From Chitinophagaceae bacterium (GTDB lineage: Bacteria > Bacteroidota > Bacteroidia > Chitinophagales > Chitinophagaceae): DNA of 64,000 bases. Shown in pieces: positions 27,334 to 36,691 of the stretch. The DNA lies in NCBI GenBank assembly GCA_026415715.1, contig JAOAGO010000007.1, forward strand, positions 1-64,000, in the 5' to 3' direction. The notes beneath the pieces are model-generated. The model made no database searches and was not told the DNA's origin. It saw only the letters and a program-made list of their open reading frames with translations. The position numbers and the translations under genes were made by a program. Within the stretch, counting starts at the first letter, position 1. Every line of letters starts with the position of its first letter.

Positions 27334-28752
27334 TTACGGGAAAATTCCCAACTCGGCATAGGTGGTTCCCACTTTATTTATGGCTACCACGTAAGCGGCA
27401 GTTCGCATGTCCGGAATTTCGGGATTCGATTTCCACATGTTCATCACTTCATGCGTGGCCGTAATCATGGTTTCCTCCAGGCCGCTGTACACCAGGTCCA
27501 CTTCTTCAGGCCCGTGCAAAATAAATTCTCTCTCCTTATCGCCCACTCTTTTTCCGGTAAGTTTTTCAATTTGTCCCAGAATATGATTGTTCAGGTTTTC
27601 GGTAAAACGTTTTTCCATCCGTCCATACCGAACGTGGCTTAAGTTTTTGAGCCACTCAAAATAAGATACGGTTACCCCGCCGGCATTCAGATACATGTCG
27701 GGTACAACCAGTACTCCCTTTTTATTTAAAATTTCATCTGCTTCGGGGGTAAGAGGGCCGTTTGCGGCTTCGCCGATAATTTTAGCTTTTATGTTCGGGG
27801 CATTATGTTCGTCAATTACATTTTCCAGTGCGGCCGGCACCAGGATGTCGCATTCCATTTCCAGAGCATCGGTGTTTTTATTGAAGTTATTGGCGCCCGG
27901 GAAATTTAATATGCTTCCCGTTTCTTTTCGGTGTTGTATCACTTCATCAACTTTCAATCCGTTTTCATTCCAGATAGCGCCTTCATATTCGGCAATGGCA
28001 ATCACTTTGGCTCCGGCATTCTCAAAAAATTTTGCCGTATGGTATCCCACGTTTCCAAGGCCCTGAATAATGATTTTTTTCCCTTCTACGCCCACCGGAA
28101 GGCCCAGTTTTTTCATAATGTCGGGCATATTGCATACTTCCCGCAGCCCAAAAAATACACCCAGACCGGTAGCTTCCCTTCGTCCTCTTACGCCGCCCTG
28201 TGTCACGGGTTTTCCCGTTACGCAGCCCGCTCCGTCTATTTCGCCGGGATGCATGGCGATATAGGTATCTAATATCCAGGCCATCTCTCTTTCGCCGGTT
28301 CCGTAGTCCGGCGCCGGTACATCGGTTCCCGGACCTATAAAATTTTTCTTAATTAATTCAGCGGTATAACGACGGGTAATCTTTTCCAGCTCATAAGTGG
28401 AATATTTTTTGGGATTTATTTTAATACCACCTTTTGCGCCACCGAATGGAACGTTTACTATAGCGCATTTATACGTCATCAGCGCCGCCAGCGCCATTAC
28501 TTCGTCCTGATTTACTTCTGCCGCAAAGCGTATTCCTCCCTTACACGGTGTTTTATGATGAGAATGTTGAACGCGGTATGCTTCAATTACTTCAATTGAG
28601 CCGTCATCTCTTTTAACAGGAAACCTCATTTGATATACGGCATTGCAGGCTTTGATTTGTTCCAGAATTCCTTTATCCCAATTGGTAAAACGGGCAGCTT
28701 TGTCAAAACTTTTTTCAACAGCGCCAAAAAAACTGTAATTTTTTTGAGACAT
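27334..28752 (-). CDS. gdhA: glutamate dehydrogenase (Glu/Leu/Phe/Val family)
   Basis: 472 aa. Interconverts glutamate and 2-oxoglutarate plus ammonia using NAD(P). The catalytic region shows [18 protein letters not shown] with the conserved Lys, then [21 protein letters not shown] and the dinucleotide fold [15 protein letters not shown]. Late motifs include [10 protein letters not shown] and [13 protein letters not shown]. Cofactor preference cannot be read safely from sequence alone. The gene starts 30 bases after the ccmD-like gene on the same strand, with no -7 box in between, so readthrough from the ccm genes is likely. Confidence 0.95.
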   Translation of the reverse strand: MSQKNYSFFGAVEKSFDKAARFTNWDKGILEQIKACNAVYQMRFPVKRDDGSIEVIEAYRVQHSHHKTPCKGGIRFAAEVNQDEVMALAALMTYKCAIVNVPFGGAKGGIKINPKKYSTYELEKITRRYTAELIKKNFIGPGTDVPAPDYGTGEREMAWILDTYIAMHPGEIDGAGCVTGKPVTQGGVRGRREATGLGVFFGLREVCNMPDIMKKLGLPVGVEGKKIIIQGLGNVGYHTAKFFENAGAKVIAIAEYEGAIWNENGLKVDEVIQHRKETGSILNFPGANNFNKNTDALEMECDILVPAALENVIDEHNAPNIKAKIIGEAANGPLTPEADEILNKKGVLVVPDMYLNAGGVTVSYFEWLKNLSHVRYGRMEKRFTENLNNHILGQIEKLTGKRVGDKEREFILHGPEEVDLVYSGLEETMITATHEVMNMWKSNPEIPDMRTAAYVVAINKVGTTYAELGIFP

Positions 28753-28782
28753 AAAATATGTTTTTACAATCGTTAGGAATAT

Positions 28783-29019
28783 TCAATTTCTATGTTTGTT
28801 TTTTTTTGCGTCTTCCAGTTTTTTGATTTTACGGTCAAGGCGGAATAGATATAAAAACACTCCAATAAGTATCGTCAGCATAACGGCGACCAGTACATAT
28901 ATTTTACCCTCACTTCTCATGACAGATTTTATACCGCTATCGTTTTGCTGTGACAGAGCAAGTGTTGTTGTCATTAATACCAGAAAGAGGGGGAATAATA
29001 TCAATCCTGTTTTTTTCAT
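28783..29019 (-). CDS. CcmD-like small membrane protein
   Basis: 78 aa with two hydrophobic segments: an N-terminal signal-like one (about 5-22) and a second at about 38-60, followed by a charged RLDRKIKKLEDAKKNK tail. The segment RSEGKIYVLVAVMLTILIG is characteristic of the Bacteroidota CcmD family. It begins directly after the ccmC stop. By analogy it assists CcmC in heme delivery for cytochrome c maturation. Confidence 0.75.
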   Translation of the reverse strand: MKKTGLILFPLFLVLMTTTLALSQQNDSGIKSVMRSEGKIYVLVAVMLTILIGVFLYLFRLDRKIKKLEDAKKNKHRN

Positions 29020-29715
29020 CTATTCAAACATCAATTTATTTTTCAAAAAAGTCATTCTGATTTTTAATGTTGCAATCCAAACGCCTAATAACGTCCAGCC
29101 GATAACGGCGGGATAAAAAACAATTCTCATTCCCGCGCTGATATCATTTTTTACATCCAGGGCCGGATTTCCTTCTTGGCCGGGGTGAAGACTGGGAAGA
29201 ATTCTTGGAATAATCCACAGTGCAGGAAAGAGTAAGGCGTAAGCAAAAATATTATAGACCGCACTGATGCGGGCTTTTTTATCAGGATCGGTAACGGAAT
29301 CTCTTAAAATAAGGTAAGCAAAATATACAAACAAGGATATGGCTGCCCCGATTAGTTTCGGATCCCTTACTATGGTTTTGAAATTGTCAAAAAAAGAGTT
29401 ATTCGGATCGGCCCAGGTAAAAGATGCCCAAATGGCTCCCGTAGCATATCCTAATAATCCGAACAAAATTCCCGTAACGGCAAAATGCCGGGAGATTACG
29501 TCATAGCGTATGTCTAATTTTTTTAAATAAAGAACGGCATAAATTACCGAAACGGTAAACAACAGCATCATGGCAAACCACATCCCCACATGAAAGTACA
29601 AGTTGCGGATGGTTTCTTCCAATATGGGTAAATAGGGAACATCGAACAATAAGCCGGCAGTAAAAGTATAAATCAGTAAGAATATACAAATTATCTTCCA
29701 CCAGGTTTTATGCAT
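29020..29715 (-). CDS. ccmC: heme exporter/handling protein CcmC
   Basis: Polytopic membrane protein of 231 aa with six predicted membrane segments, in the CcmC/CcsA heme-handling superfamily. The tryptophan-rich heme motif is GAIWASFTWADPNN (about 92-105). An early loop His (LYFHVGMW) and a later one (PSLHPGQEG) are candidate heme ligands. It passes heme to the cytochrome c assembly apparatus on the periplasmic side. It is followed directly by the ccmD-like gene, and ccmB lies 160 bases upstream on the same strand. Confidence 0.9.
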   Translation of the reverse strand: MHKTWWKIICIFLLIYTFTAGLLFDVPYLPILEETIRNLYFHVGMWFAMMLLFTVSVIYAVLYLKKLDIRYDVISRHFAVTGILFGLLGYATGAIWASFTWADPNNSFFDNFKTIVRDPKLIGAAISLFVYFAYLILRDSVTDPDKKARISAVYNIFAYALLFPALWIIPRILPSLHPGQEGNPALDVKNDISAGMRIVFYPAVIGWTLLGVWIATLKIRMTFLKNKLMFE

Positions 29716-29772
29716 ATAAAAGAGTTCAACGTTTGGCCGGCCCGGATAAATTTTAATATCCGATCAGTGCGG

Positions 29773-29780
29773 CAAATTTA
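29773..29780 (-). promoter_or_regulatory. -7 box upstream of ccmC
   Basis: On the minus strand TAAATTTG matches TAnnTTTG. It lies in the 160-base gap between ccmB and ccmC, 57 bases before the ccmC ATG, suggesting a second promoter inside the ccm cluster. Confidence 0.45.
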
Positions 29781-29875
29781 AGGGGAATTGGAGGATTTGA
29801 AGAAAACAGAAATTTAAAATTTTATTTAATGCAGGTAAACCAGAAAAGTGTAAACCTTCGTTTTTAACTTTAATA

Positions 29876-30529
29876 TTAATCTTTCCATAAAAAGGGAAAT
29901 AAGATAACGGCCAGCAGAAAAACCAGTAAGTCAAGCGATAATAGCATGAAAAAAGGAACAAGAGGAAAACTTTTTCCGGTAGAAAGTAAACTTTCGGTTA
30001 ACTGATATATCAAAAAAAGCTGCGGAAGCAAAATCGGAAAACCGAGAATGACCAGTATGGCGGCATTTTGCTGGGCTTTGGCGGCAATAGCGGAGAGAAA
30101 GGTAAATACCATACTCAGGCTCCAGCTTCCGGTTATAACGACCAGGATAAACAATCCCGATTGTTTTATAGGAAAACCCATAAATAAGGAATACAGAAAA
30201 ATGCTCAAAAGGCTCATGATAACAATCAAAAGGGAATTAAAAATGAATTTTGCCACAATAAACTGAACCGGATGCGTTACGGAATACATATACAACATCC
30301 TTTCTTTCTTTTCATTCAGAAAACTTTTGGCAACCGCATTGATGCAAATAAACAATTGAATAACCCAAAATAATCCCGACCAAACTTGTGGCTCAGGCTC
30401 TTTAATTGAATTATACAAAACAAACACTGTGGCTAACGTGTACAATATAATGCCGTAAAAACTATATTGCTGACGTATTTCTAGCAGGATATCTTTTTTC
30501 AGGTGTGCAAAAATTATTTTAGAACTCAT
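29876..30529 (-). CDS. ccmB: heme exporter protein CcmB
   Basis: ABC-type membrane subunit of 217 aa with about six membrane segments. The N-terminal cytoplasmic stretch (HLKKDILLEIRQQYSFYGI) and the FLNEKKERMLYMYSVTHPVQFIVAKF loop, which contacts the ATPase, fit CcmB. Its ATPase partner CcmA is not nearby. It heads the minus-strand run ccmB-ccmC-ccmD-gdhA and is divergent from the DUF6263-type lipoprotein gene 38 bases away. Confidence 0.9.
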   Translation of the reverse strand: MSSKIIFAHLKKDILLEIRQQYSFYGIILYTLATVFVLYNSIKEPEPQVWSGLFWVIQLFICINAVAKSFLNEKKERMLYMYSVTHPVQFIVAKFIFNSLLIVIMSLLSIFLYSLFMGFPIKQSGLFILVVITGSWSLSMVFTFLSAIAAKAQQNAAILVILGFPILLPQLFLIYQLTESLLSTGKSFPLVPFFMLLSLDLLVFLLAVILFPFLWKD

Positions 30530-30567
30530 GAATTTGTATTTATATTAGCTTTTACAAAAATATAATC

Positions 30568-31479
30568 ATGAATTTGTTTTTAAAACTTCTTTCAGCATTT
30601 GCCGTTACAGGTATTCTGTTTTTCGGGTCTTCCTGTCAATCTACCCGTACGGGTACGGGCGCAAAGATGTTAAAATTCAATCCCGAAACAGGAAAGGGCT
30701 ATGATTATGAAGTATCGATGGATCTGACACAGAACATCATGGGCCAGGATATGAAAATGAATTCGCTGATGTACTATTCAATGGAAGTGGAAAAAGAAGA
30801 AAAAGATTTCAAGCACATCATATCCACATTTAGCCGGCTGAAAATTAAAACTTCCATAGCCGGAATTAATATTGATGTGGACACGGATATAAAGCCATCT
30901 GAAGATAGTTCGGACTACGGCCAAATGGCCTCAAATCTTATGAACAAAATTTTCAGGGGAATGGTAGGCCAGAAATTCAGCATGAAAGTGAATCAGGAAG
31001 GACAAATTCTTGAAATTACCGGTTTCGATAAAATCGGCGAGAATATAGCATCCAATCTGGGACTGGAAGGAGAGGAAAAAGAACAATTTATTGAATTAAC
31101 AAAAACCCGATTCAATTCTGAAGAAACCCGGGATAATCTGCAGCGATTCTGGTATTTTTTTCCAAACAAAGAAATTAAACCCGGCGATTCATGGGAAAAA
31201 ACATATGAATCAGGGGGACAAATGCCCGCTGTTTATCATTCCGTTTTTAAGGTAAAAGAAATTGAAGGGAATATGGTTTATCTGGATGAAGAATCAAAAG
31301 TAAAACCGCGTCAGGATTCACCGGCCAAAATTTCAGGCGATGTGAAAGGAACTTCGGTAGTAGATAGTCGCACGGGTTTAGTGGTTTCTTCAAATCAGCA
31401 GGTAAACTTTGTTGTTTCTGCTGAAGGCCGGGATATAACCGTCAATGGTAAAATTTCTTTAAAGGGAAAAGCCAGATAA
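30568..31479 (+). CDS. DUF6263-type lipoprotein
   Basis: Predicted lipoprotein of 303 aa: signal peptide and lipobox FFGSSC with Cys23. The mature protein is beta-rich, with alternating MKMNSLMYYSMEVEKEE and FKHIISTFSRLKIKT strands, and a KPGDSWEKTYESGG-like turn near 210 (IKPGDSWEKTYE). I associate this layout with DUF6263, a Bacteroidota family of unknown function. It stands between divergent ccmB and convergent tdk. Confidence 0.65.
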   Translation: MNLFLKLLSAFAVTGILFFGSSCQSTRTGTGAKMLKFNPETGKGYDYEVSMDLTQNIMGQDMKMNSLMYYSMEVEKEEKDFKHIISTFSRLKIKTSIAGINIDVDTDIKPSEDSSDYGQMASNLMNKIFRGMVGQKFSMKVNQEGQILEITGFDKIGENIASNLGLEGEEKEQFIELTKTRFNSEETRDNLQRFWYFFPNKEIKPGDSWEKTYESGGQMPAVYHSVFKVKEIEGNMVYLDEESKVKPRQDSPAKISGDVKGTSVVDSRTGLVVSSNQQVNFVVSAEGRDITVNGKISLKGKAR

Positions 31480-31520
31480 TTATTATCCGGCTGCGTCTGA
31501 TTTGCCTAGCAATAATTTTA

Positions 31521-32090
31521 TTATTTTTTCTTATTAAAACAATTCCGGCAAAGGGGCTCATACACTTCTTTAGCGCCAAGCATAACCTGTTCATCGTTGG
31601 GGATTTTCCGGTACGAATAGTTGGCAAGGTGGCCGCACTGCATACAGATGGCATGAAGCTTTGTTACAAAATCGGCTTTTGCCATTAAGTAAGGCATTTG
31701 TCCGAATGGATTGCCCAGATAATCCATATCCAGACCTGCCACAATCACCCGTATACCTTTCAGGGCCAGTTCGTCGCAGACTTCCGTTATTTGTTCGTCA
31801 AAAAACTGGGCTTCGTCAATACCAACCACATCTACATCGCCGGCCAGTAAAAGAATTTTTTGTGAGTGATCTACCGGTGTGGAATGAATGGAGCTGGCAT
31901 CGTGAGAAACAATCCGCACATCGTCGTACCGAATATCCATGGCCGGCTTAAATATCTCAACTTTCTGGTTAGCTATTTTTGCCCGCTTCAGTCGGCGGAT
32001 CAGTTCTTCGGTTTTTCCGCTGAACATAGAGCCGCAGATCACTTCAATGCTGCCTCGTCTTTCTCCGCTTACATTTGGCTCAATAAACAT
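31521..32090 (-). CDS. tdk: thymidine kinase, type II
   Basis: Salvage enzyme of 189 aa that phosphorylates thymidine. The P-loop GSMFSGKT is at 20-27, the Walker B-like GIDEAQFFD near 89-97, and the lasso-region [12 protein letters not shown] follows. Two Cys pairs (CMQCGH and CRNCF near the C-terminus) form the zinc site of this family. Normal length. It is convergent with the upstream lipoprotein gene and divergent from the unknown gene at 32199. Confidence 0.96.
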   Translation of the reverse strand: MFIEPNVSGERRGSIEVICGSMFSGKTEELIRRLKRAKIANQKVEIFKPAMDIRYDDVRIVSHDASSIHSTPVDHSQKILLLAGDVDVVGIDEAQFFDEQITEVCDELALKGIRVIVAGLDMDYLGNPFGQMPYLMAKADFVTKLHAICMQCGHLANYSYRKIPNDEQVMLGAKEVYEPLCRNCFNKKK

Positions 32091-32198
32091 AATTCAACGT
32101 TTGTATGAAAAAATTTTTAATTTTCTGCCTGAATTTTTTTTGTAATTTTATAGCAGATGCGTAAATGATTTATTCAATTGTACCCCAAATGTATTACA

Positions 32199-32912
32199 AT
32201 GGATCGAATTGAATCATTGATTAATCAATTGAAAGAGCAGTATCATCAGCGGCTTGATCCGGGGGAGTTGCTACTTACAATAAAAAGCATTGAATTTGAA
32301 TTAGTGAAAAAAAACTCAAAACCTCCGGGCCATCCGTTAGGTACTTCAAGAATTGCCGTTATTTTGCCGCATGCCGGAGAATCTTCACCCCCCGTGAGTG
32401 AGGAATATAAAAAGGTAAAATCTTCCGTTCGATCAGAGGAACAGCAACAATCCTGTAAAGAAGTAAAGGAAACTTTTCTGGTTGAAGACGGTTCTGTTGC
32501 CATCGTGCAGAAAAACGGACAATTAGACATGGTATTCAATCCTGCCGAAGAAGTACCCACATTAGCCCAGCATCTCAAGCAGCAGGAAAACAAAGAATCC
32601 ACAAATCAGGAAGAATCCCTGAATGACAAACTCAAGCAAAATAAAACCGAGCTGGTCGAAGTTTTAAAAGAAACTCCGGTCAAAGATTTACGAAAAGCCA
32701 TAGGCGTGAACGACCGGTATTTATTCATAAACGAATTGTTTCGGGGCGATGAAACCATGTATGAAAGATGTATAAAAACAATTAACAATTTTAATATATA
32801 TGCAGAAGCGGAATATTGGATAAACAGAGAATTAAAAATTAAGTTAGGCTGGAACAGTGAAAGCCCGGCTGTTCAGCTGTTTGAACAGCTCGTCAAAAGG
32901 CGTTTTTCCTGA
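32199..32912 (+). CDS. conserved hypothetical protein
   Basis: Not recognised as a characterised family. About 237 aa from the ATG at 32199 (MDRIESLINQLKEQYHQ). An N-terminal helical segment (1-45) is followed by a polar, low-complexity middle (about 60-160) and a well-structured C-terminal part (about 165-237: KDLRKAIGVNDRYLFINELF, then ETMYERCIKTINNF and EYWINRELKIKLGW). I have seen this C-terminal pattern in other Bacteroidota proteins. A TTG-initiated frame 21 bases upstream is less likely. Its last 40 bases overlap the convergent waaA coding region. Confidence 0.65.
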   Translation: MDRIESLINQLKEQYHQRLDPGELLLTIKSIEFELVKKNSKPPGHPLGTSRIAVILPHAGESSPPVSEEYKKVKSSVRSEEQQQSCKEVKETFLVEDGSVAIVQKNGQLDMVFNPAEEVPTLAQHLKQQENKESTNQEESLNDKLKQNKTELVEVLKETPVKDLRKAIGVNDRYLFINELFRGDETMYERCIKTINNFNIYAEAEYWINRELKIKLGWNSESPAVQLFEQLVKRRFS

Positions 32913-34147
32913 ATATATTGCATAATTATATCCGTACTGCCCCTGCGTTGAGTGACATATTCGCCCGCCATTTTGGATGCATAATCATACAAGCGCTCAT
33001 CCTTTAAATATCTGGTCAACGCCAGTTGCAAGTCCTCGGCATTTCGGACAGATATAGCCCCTTTTTCTTTTATTAGTTCAACCGCCTCATTAAATTTTTC
33101 ATGATAGGGGCCGAAAATTACGGGTTTAGCATATACTGCGGCTTCCAGCACATTATGAATTCCGGACTTTCTGAAACCTCCGCCTATATAGTTACAGAAT
33201 CCGTAATGATATAATCGTGAAAGCAGTCCGAAACGGTCAATAATTAAACAATCACACCCGGATAGATCAGTTTTATCATTCAAGGTTGAAAAAAAACAGA
33301 CGTTCTCAAATGAATTTTTTATTTTTTTGAAAATTCCTTTTTCCGGTTCATGCGGCGCCAGAATGATTTTACCGGAATTTGATTTCCAGAAAGGGAATAC
33401 GTGCGCCAGCACTTTCACATCTTCGGGCCATACGCTTCCGGCAATGATGCACGGGTGATTTGCCGTGAATTTCTCAATCAGAGGAATTTTCTCAAATCGT
33501 TCTTTGATTTCCCAAACCCGGTCAAATCGGGTATCACCCCCAAAGGATACCCGCAAAGACAACTTATGTTCTTTCAAGGCGGTAAAGGCGTTCTGGTTTT
33601 GAAGAAAAATGTGATGAAAATAACCCAGCATTTTTTTGAGAAAGCGTCCGTAAAACGGAGAGCGTAGCATATCGTCACGAATCTGAGCCGATATCAGCAA
33701 AGAAGGTATATGTTGTTCGTGCAGGTATTTCAGATAATAATACCAGAATTCATATTTTACAAAAATGGCCAGCTTCGGTGAAACTGTTCGTATAAAACGC
33801 AAGGCATTTTTTTTACCGTCAAAAGGCAGATAAGTAATGTAATCCGCAAAAGCATAATCTTTCTGAACTTCAAACCCTGAAGGCGAAAAAAAAGTCAGCA
33901 ATATTTTATGATCGGTATATTTTTTTTTCAAGGCTTCCAATAACGGGCGGCCCTGTTCAAATTCTCCAAGGGAAGCACAGTGAAACCAAATGACCGATTC
34001 CTCTTTTTTTACATTCTTTTCCAGGTAAGAAAAGACATACCTGCGCCCCTTAAGCCATAGCTTCGCTTTTTTGCTGAATAGTGAGGCCACAGCGACGGAC
34101 AACAAATATATTTTCAGAAAAATCTGGTAAAAAAACAGTTCAGGCAT
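32873..34147 (-). CDS. waaA: 3-deoxy-D-manno-octulosonic acid (Kdo) transferase
   Basis: Inner-membrane-anchored GT30 glycosyltransferase (424 aa) that adds Kdo to lipid A precursor in LPS synthesis. An N-terminal membrane anchor (about 1-25) precedes the motif WFHCASLGEFEQGRPLLEAL, whose Glu is the family's catalytic base. Later motifs: LISAQI, FGGDTRFDR, IIAGSVWPED, ILAPHEPEKG and NYIGGGFRKSGIHNVLEAA. The ATG at 34147 is chosen since a perfect -7 box ends 17 bases upstream; a GTG at 34165 would lie in that box. It overlaps the convergent gene at 32912 by 40 bases. Confidence 0.95.
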   Translation of the reverse strand: MPELFFYQIFLKIYLLSVAVASLFSKKAKLWLKGRRYVFSYLEKNVKKEESVIWFHCASLGEFEQGRPLLEALKKKYTDHKILLTFFSPSGFEVQKDYAFADYITYLPFDGKKNALRFIRTVSPKLAIFVKYEFWYYYLKYLHEQHIPSLLISAQIRDDMLRSPFYGRFLKKMLGYFHHIFLQNQNAFTALKEHKLSLRVSFGGDTRFDRVWEIKERFEKIPLIEKFTANHPCIIAGSVWPEDVKVLAHVFPFWKSNSGKIILAPHEPEKGIFKKIKNSFENVCFFSTLNDKTDLSGCDCLIIDRFGLLSRLYHYGFCNYIGGGFRKSGIHNVLEAAVYAKPVIFGPYHEKFNEAVELIKEKGAISVRNAEDLQLALTRYLKDERLYDYASKMAGEYVTQRRGSTDIIMQYIQEKRLLTSCSNS

Positions 34148-34164
34148 GTTGAATAAATTCGTCA

Positions 34165-34172
34165 CAAATGTA
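34165..34172 (-). promoter_or_regulatory. waaA promoter, -7 box
   Basis: Minus-strand TACATTTG, an exact TAnnTTTG match, 17 bases before the waaA ATG. It faces away from the box at 34206-34213, so the 83-base gap holds two divergent promoters. Confidence 0.6.
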
Positions 34173-34205
34173 TTGGAGAGAACAATAAACTGCAGTGTTT
34201 TTCCC

Positions 34206-34213
34206 TAATTTTG
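34206..34213 (+). promoter_or_regulatory. promoter of the nucleotide-sugar operon, -7 box
   Basis: TAATTTTG, an exact TAnnTTTG match, 17 bases before the ATG at 34231. It likely drives the six-gene sugar operon through 40409. Confidence 0.6.
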
Positions 34214-34230
34214 CGCCGCCTTTTAGTTGA

Positions 34231-35367
34231 ATGCCGATGCGACCCATTCAAATGGTGGATACCTTAACCCAGTATCACAGAATAAAATCTGAGATTGATA
34301 ATGCTATTTCTGACGTACTGGAAAGCGCTGCTTACATAAACGGAAAGGCAGTAGGAGAATTTGCCGAACGGTTGTCTTCTTATCTTCATGTAAAACATGT
34401 TATTCCTTGTGCCAACGGAACCGATGCGCTTCAAATAGCCATGATGGCGCTGGATTTAAAGCCCGGAGATGAAGTGATAACTCCATCATTTACATTTATA
34501 TCTACGGCCGAGGTAATTGCTTTACTGCGATTAAAACCCGTTTTTGCGGATGTAGATCCGAAAACATTCTGCATCGATCCGGCTGATGTAAAAAAAAGAG
34601 TAACTCCGAAAACCCGTGCCATAATACCCGTTCATTTATTCGGACAAGCCGCTGCGATGCAAGAGATTCTTGACATCGCAGATCAATTCAATCTTTTTGT
34701 GATTGAAGATAATGCTCAGGCTATCGGATGCGATTATTTATTTCCGGGAGGCGAATCCCGAAAAACGGGCACTTTAGGCCACATTGGAACCACATCATTC
34801 TATCCTTCAAAAAACCTGGGAGCATTTGGCGACGGAGGTGCTGTTTTTACAAATGATGATATGTTAGCTCAAAAAATCCGGATGATTGCGAATCACGGCC
34901 AAAGCCGCCGGTATTATCATGATATTGTAGGCTGCAACAGCCGATTGGATACCATACAGGCAGCCATCCTTAACATCAAATTAAAATATCTTGAAAACTA
35001 TATTCATGCCCGCCGAACGGCAGCGGATTACTATGATGAGAGGCTGAAAGAAATTCCGGAAATACAAATCCCTTATCGTGCTCCGTATTGTCGCCACGTA
35101 TTTCATCAGTACACTTTGATTTTACAATATTCCAAGAGAGATGAATTGCAGCAATATCTGGCCGCACAGGGAATACCTTCAATGATTTACTATCCCGTAC
35201 CCTGTCACCGTCAAAAAATGTTTTTAAGCCAAAATGAAAATACAGTGAGCTTGCCGGTTACCGAACAACTGGCTGCATCAGTGATTTCTCTGCCTATACA
35301 TTCAGAGCTGGATGAAGAACAGTTAGAATATATCGTTATCCATATTAAAAACTTTTTTAAAATTTAG
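34231..35367 (+). CDS. DegT/DnrJ/EryC1/StrS family sugar aminotransferase
   Basis: PLP enzyme of 378 aa that transfers an amino group to a keto-sugar nucleotide. Conserved features: GTDALQIAMMAL, GDEVITPSFTFISTAE, VHLFGQAA, VIEDNAQAIG, and the PLP-binding Lys194 in YPSKNLGAFGDGG, followed by NSRLDTIQAAIL. It resembles WbpE-type aminotransferases acting on 3-keto-uronate sugars, which would fit the WbpA/WbpO-like dehydrogenase three genes on, but substrate cannot be assigned from sequence. First gene of the operon; 7 bases to the next. Confidence 0.92.
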   Translation: MPMRPIQMVDTLTQYHRIKSEIDNAISDVLESAAYINGKAVGEFAERLSSYLHVKHVIPCANGTDALQIAMMALDLKPGDEVITPSFTFISTAEVIALLRLKPVFADVDPKTFCIDPADVKKRVTPKTRAIIPVHLFGQAAAMQEILDIADQFNLFVIEDNAQAIGCDYLFPGGESRKTGTLGHIGTTSFYPSKNLGAFGDGGAVFTNDDMLAQKIRMIANHGQSRRYYHDIVGCNSRLDTIQAAILNIKLKYLENYIHARRTAADYYDERLKEIPEIQIPYRAPYCRHVFHQYTLILQYSKRDELQQYLAAQGIPSMIYYPVPCHRQKMFLSQNENTVSLPVTEQLAASVISLPIHSELDEEQLEYIVIHIKNFFKI

Positions 35368-35374
35368 AAGAGAT

Positions 35375-36688
35375 ATGAAAATAGCAGTAATCGGAACAGG
35401 CTATGTTGGTCTTGTTACGGGAACTTGTTTTTCCGAGACCGGAAATGATGTAACCTGTGTAGATATTGATCGGGAAAAAATTAATCGTCTTTCCAGAGGT
35501 GAAATTACTATATACGAGCCCGGGCTTGAAAAGCTTTTTTTGCGGAATCTCAGAGAAGGCCGGCTTCATTTTACGGTTTCGCTGGAAGAAGGTATTCGCG
35601 ATGCAGAAATTATTTTTCTTGCCTTACCTACTCCGCCCGGCGAAGACGGTTCGGCCGATCTGAAATATGTTTTGGAAGTAGCCGAACAAATCGGCAAACT
35701 CATAAATTCATATAAAATAATCGTAAACAAAAGTACGGTTCCTGTTGGGACAGCACAGCGGGTGAGGGAAAAAATTGCCTTACATTATAAAGGAGAATTT
35801 GACGTAGTTAGTAATCCCGAATTTCTGAGAGAAGGCGTGGCCGTAGATGACTTCATGAAACCGGACAGGGTAGTGATTGGCACCCGTTCGGAAAAAGCCG
35901 CAAAAAAAATGGGAGAGCTTTATGCTCCTTTCGTACGACAGGGAAATCCTGTCATCTATATGGACGAACCTTCTGCCGAACTTACCAAATATGCTGCCAA
36001 CGCCTTTCTGGCAACCAAAATTTCATTCATGAATGAAATAGCCAATCTTTGTGAAAGATTGGGCGCCGATGTAGATATGGTACGAAAGGGAATCGGAAGC
36101 GATGAAAGAATCGGCAAACGCTTTTTGTTTCCGGGTATTGGTTACGGCGGCAGTTGCTTTCCTAAAGACGTTCTGGCGCTTGAGAATACAGCCCGTTCCG
36201 TTAATTATGATTTTAAGATATTGAATGCCGTGATGCAGGTAAATGAAAAGCAAAAATTACATTTGTTGCCGGCCATACGGGAATATTTCAATGGAGAGTT
36301 AAAAAACAAACATTTTGCCTTGTGGGGCCTGTCTTTTAAACCAAATACGGATGACATCCGTGAGGCTCCTTCACTTTATATCATAGAAGCGCTGCTGAAA
36401 GAGGGGGCAACTGTCGCTGCCTTTGATCCCGAAGCAATGCATAATGTCAAAAAACAAATCGGCGATCGCATACATTATACCACGGATCAATACGAGGCAT
36501 TAAAAAATGCCGATGCCTTGATTATTGCAACAGAATGGAATGAATTCAGAACTCCTGATTTTAGCAGGATGGCGACGCTGCTCAGAAACAAAGCTATCTT
36601 TGATGGCCGAAACGTGTACGAAACGGCAACCATGGAAAAACTCGGTTTTTATTATAAAAGTGTTGGCAGAAAAACGGTTAAACAGTAA
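35375..36688 (+). CDS. ugd: UDP-glucose 6-dehydrogenase
   Basis: 437 aa. Oxidises UDP-glucose to UDP-glucuronate with two NAD. The N-terminal NAD fold is AVIGTGYVGLVTGTCFSE, then NKSTVPVGT and NPEFLREGVAVDDF. The catalytic Cys261 is in GYGGSCFPKD. The C-terminal domain has WGLSFKPNTDDIREAPS. The product is the substrate of the next gene, a UDP-glucuronate decarboxylase, 3 bases downstream. Confidence 0.96.
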   Translation: MKIAVIGTGYVGLVTGTCFSETGNDVTCVDIDREKINRLSRGEITIYEPGLEKLFLRNLREGRLHFTVSLEEGIRDAEIIFLALPTPPGEDGSADLKYVLEVAEQIGKLINSYKIIVNKSTVPVGTAQRVREKIALHYKGEFDVVSNPEFLREGVAVDDFMKPDRVVIGTRSEKAAKKMGELYAPFVRQGNPVIYMDEPSAELTKYAANAFLATKISFMNEIANLCERLGADVDMVRKGIGSDERIGKRFLFPGIGYGGSCFPKDVLALENTARSVNYDFKILNAVMQVNEKQKLHLLPAIREYFNGELKNKHFALWGLSFKPNTDDIREAPSLYIIEALLKEGATVAAFDPEAMHNVKKQIGDRIHYTTDQYEALKNADALIIATEWNEFRTPDFSRMATLLRNKAIFDGRNVYETATMEKLGFYYKSVGRKTVKQ

Positions 36689-36691
36689 AAA

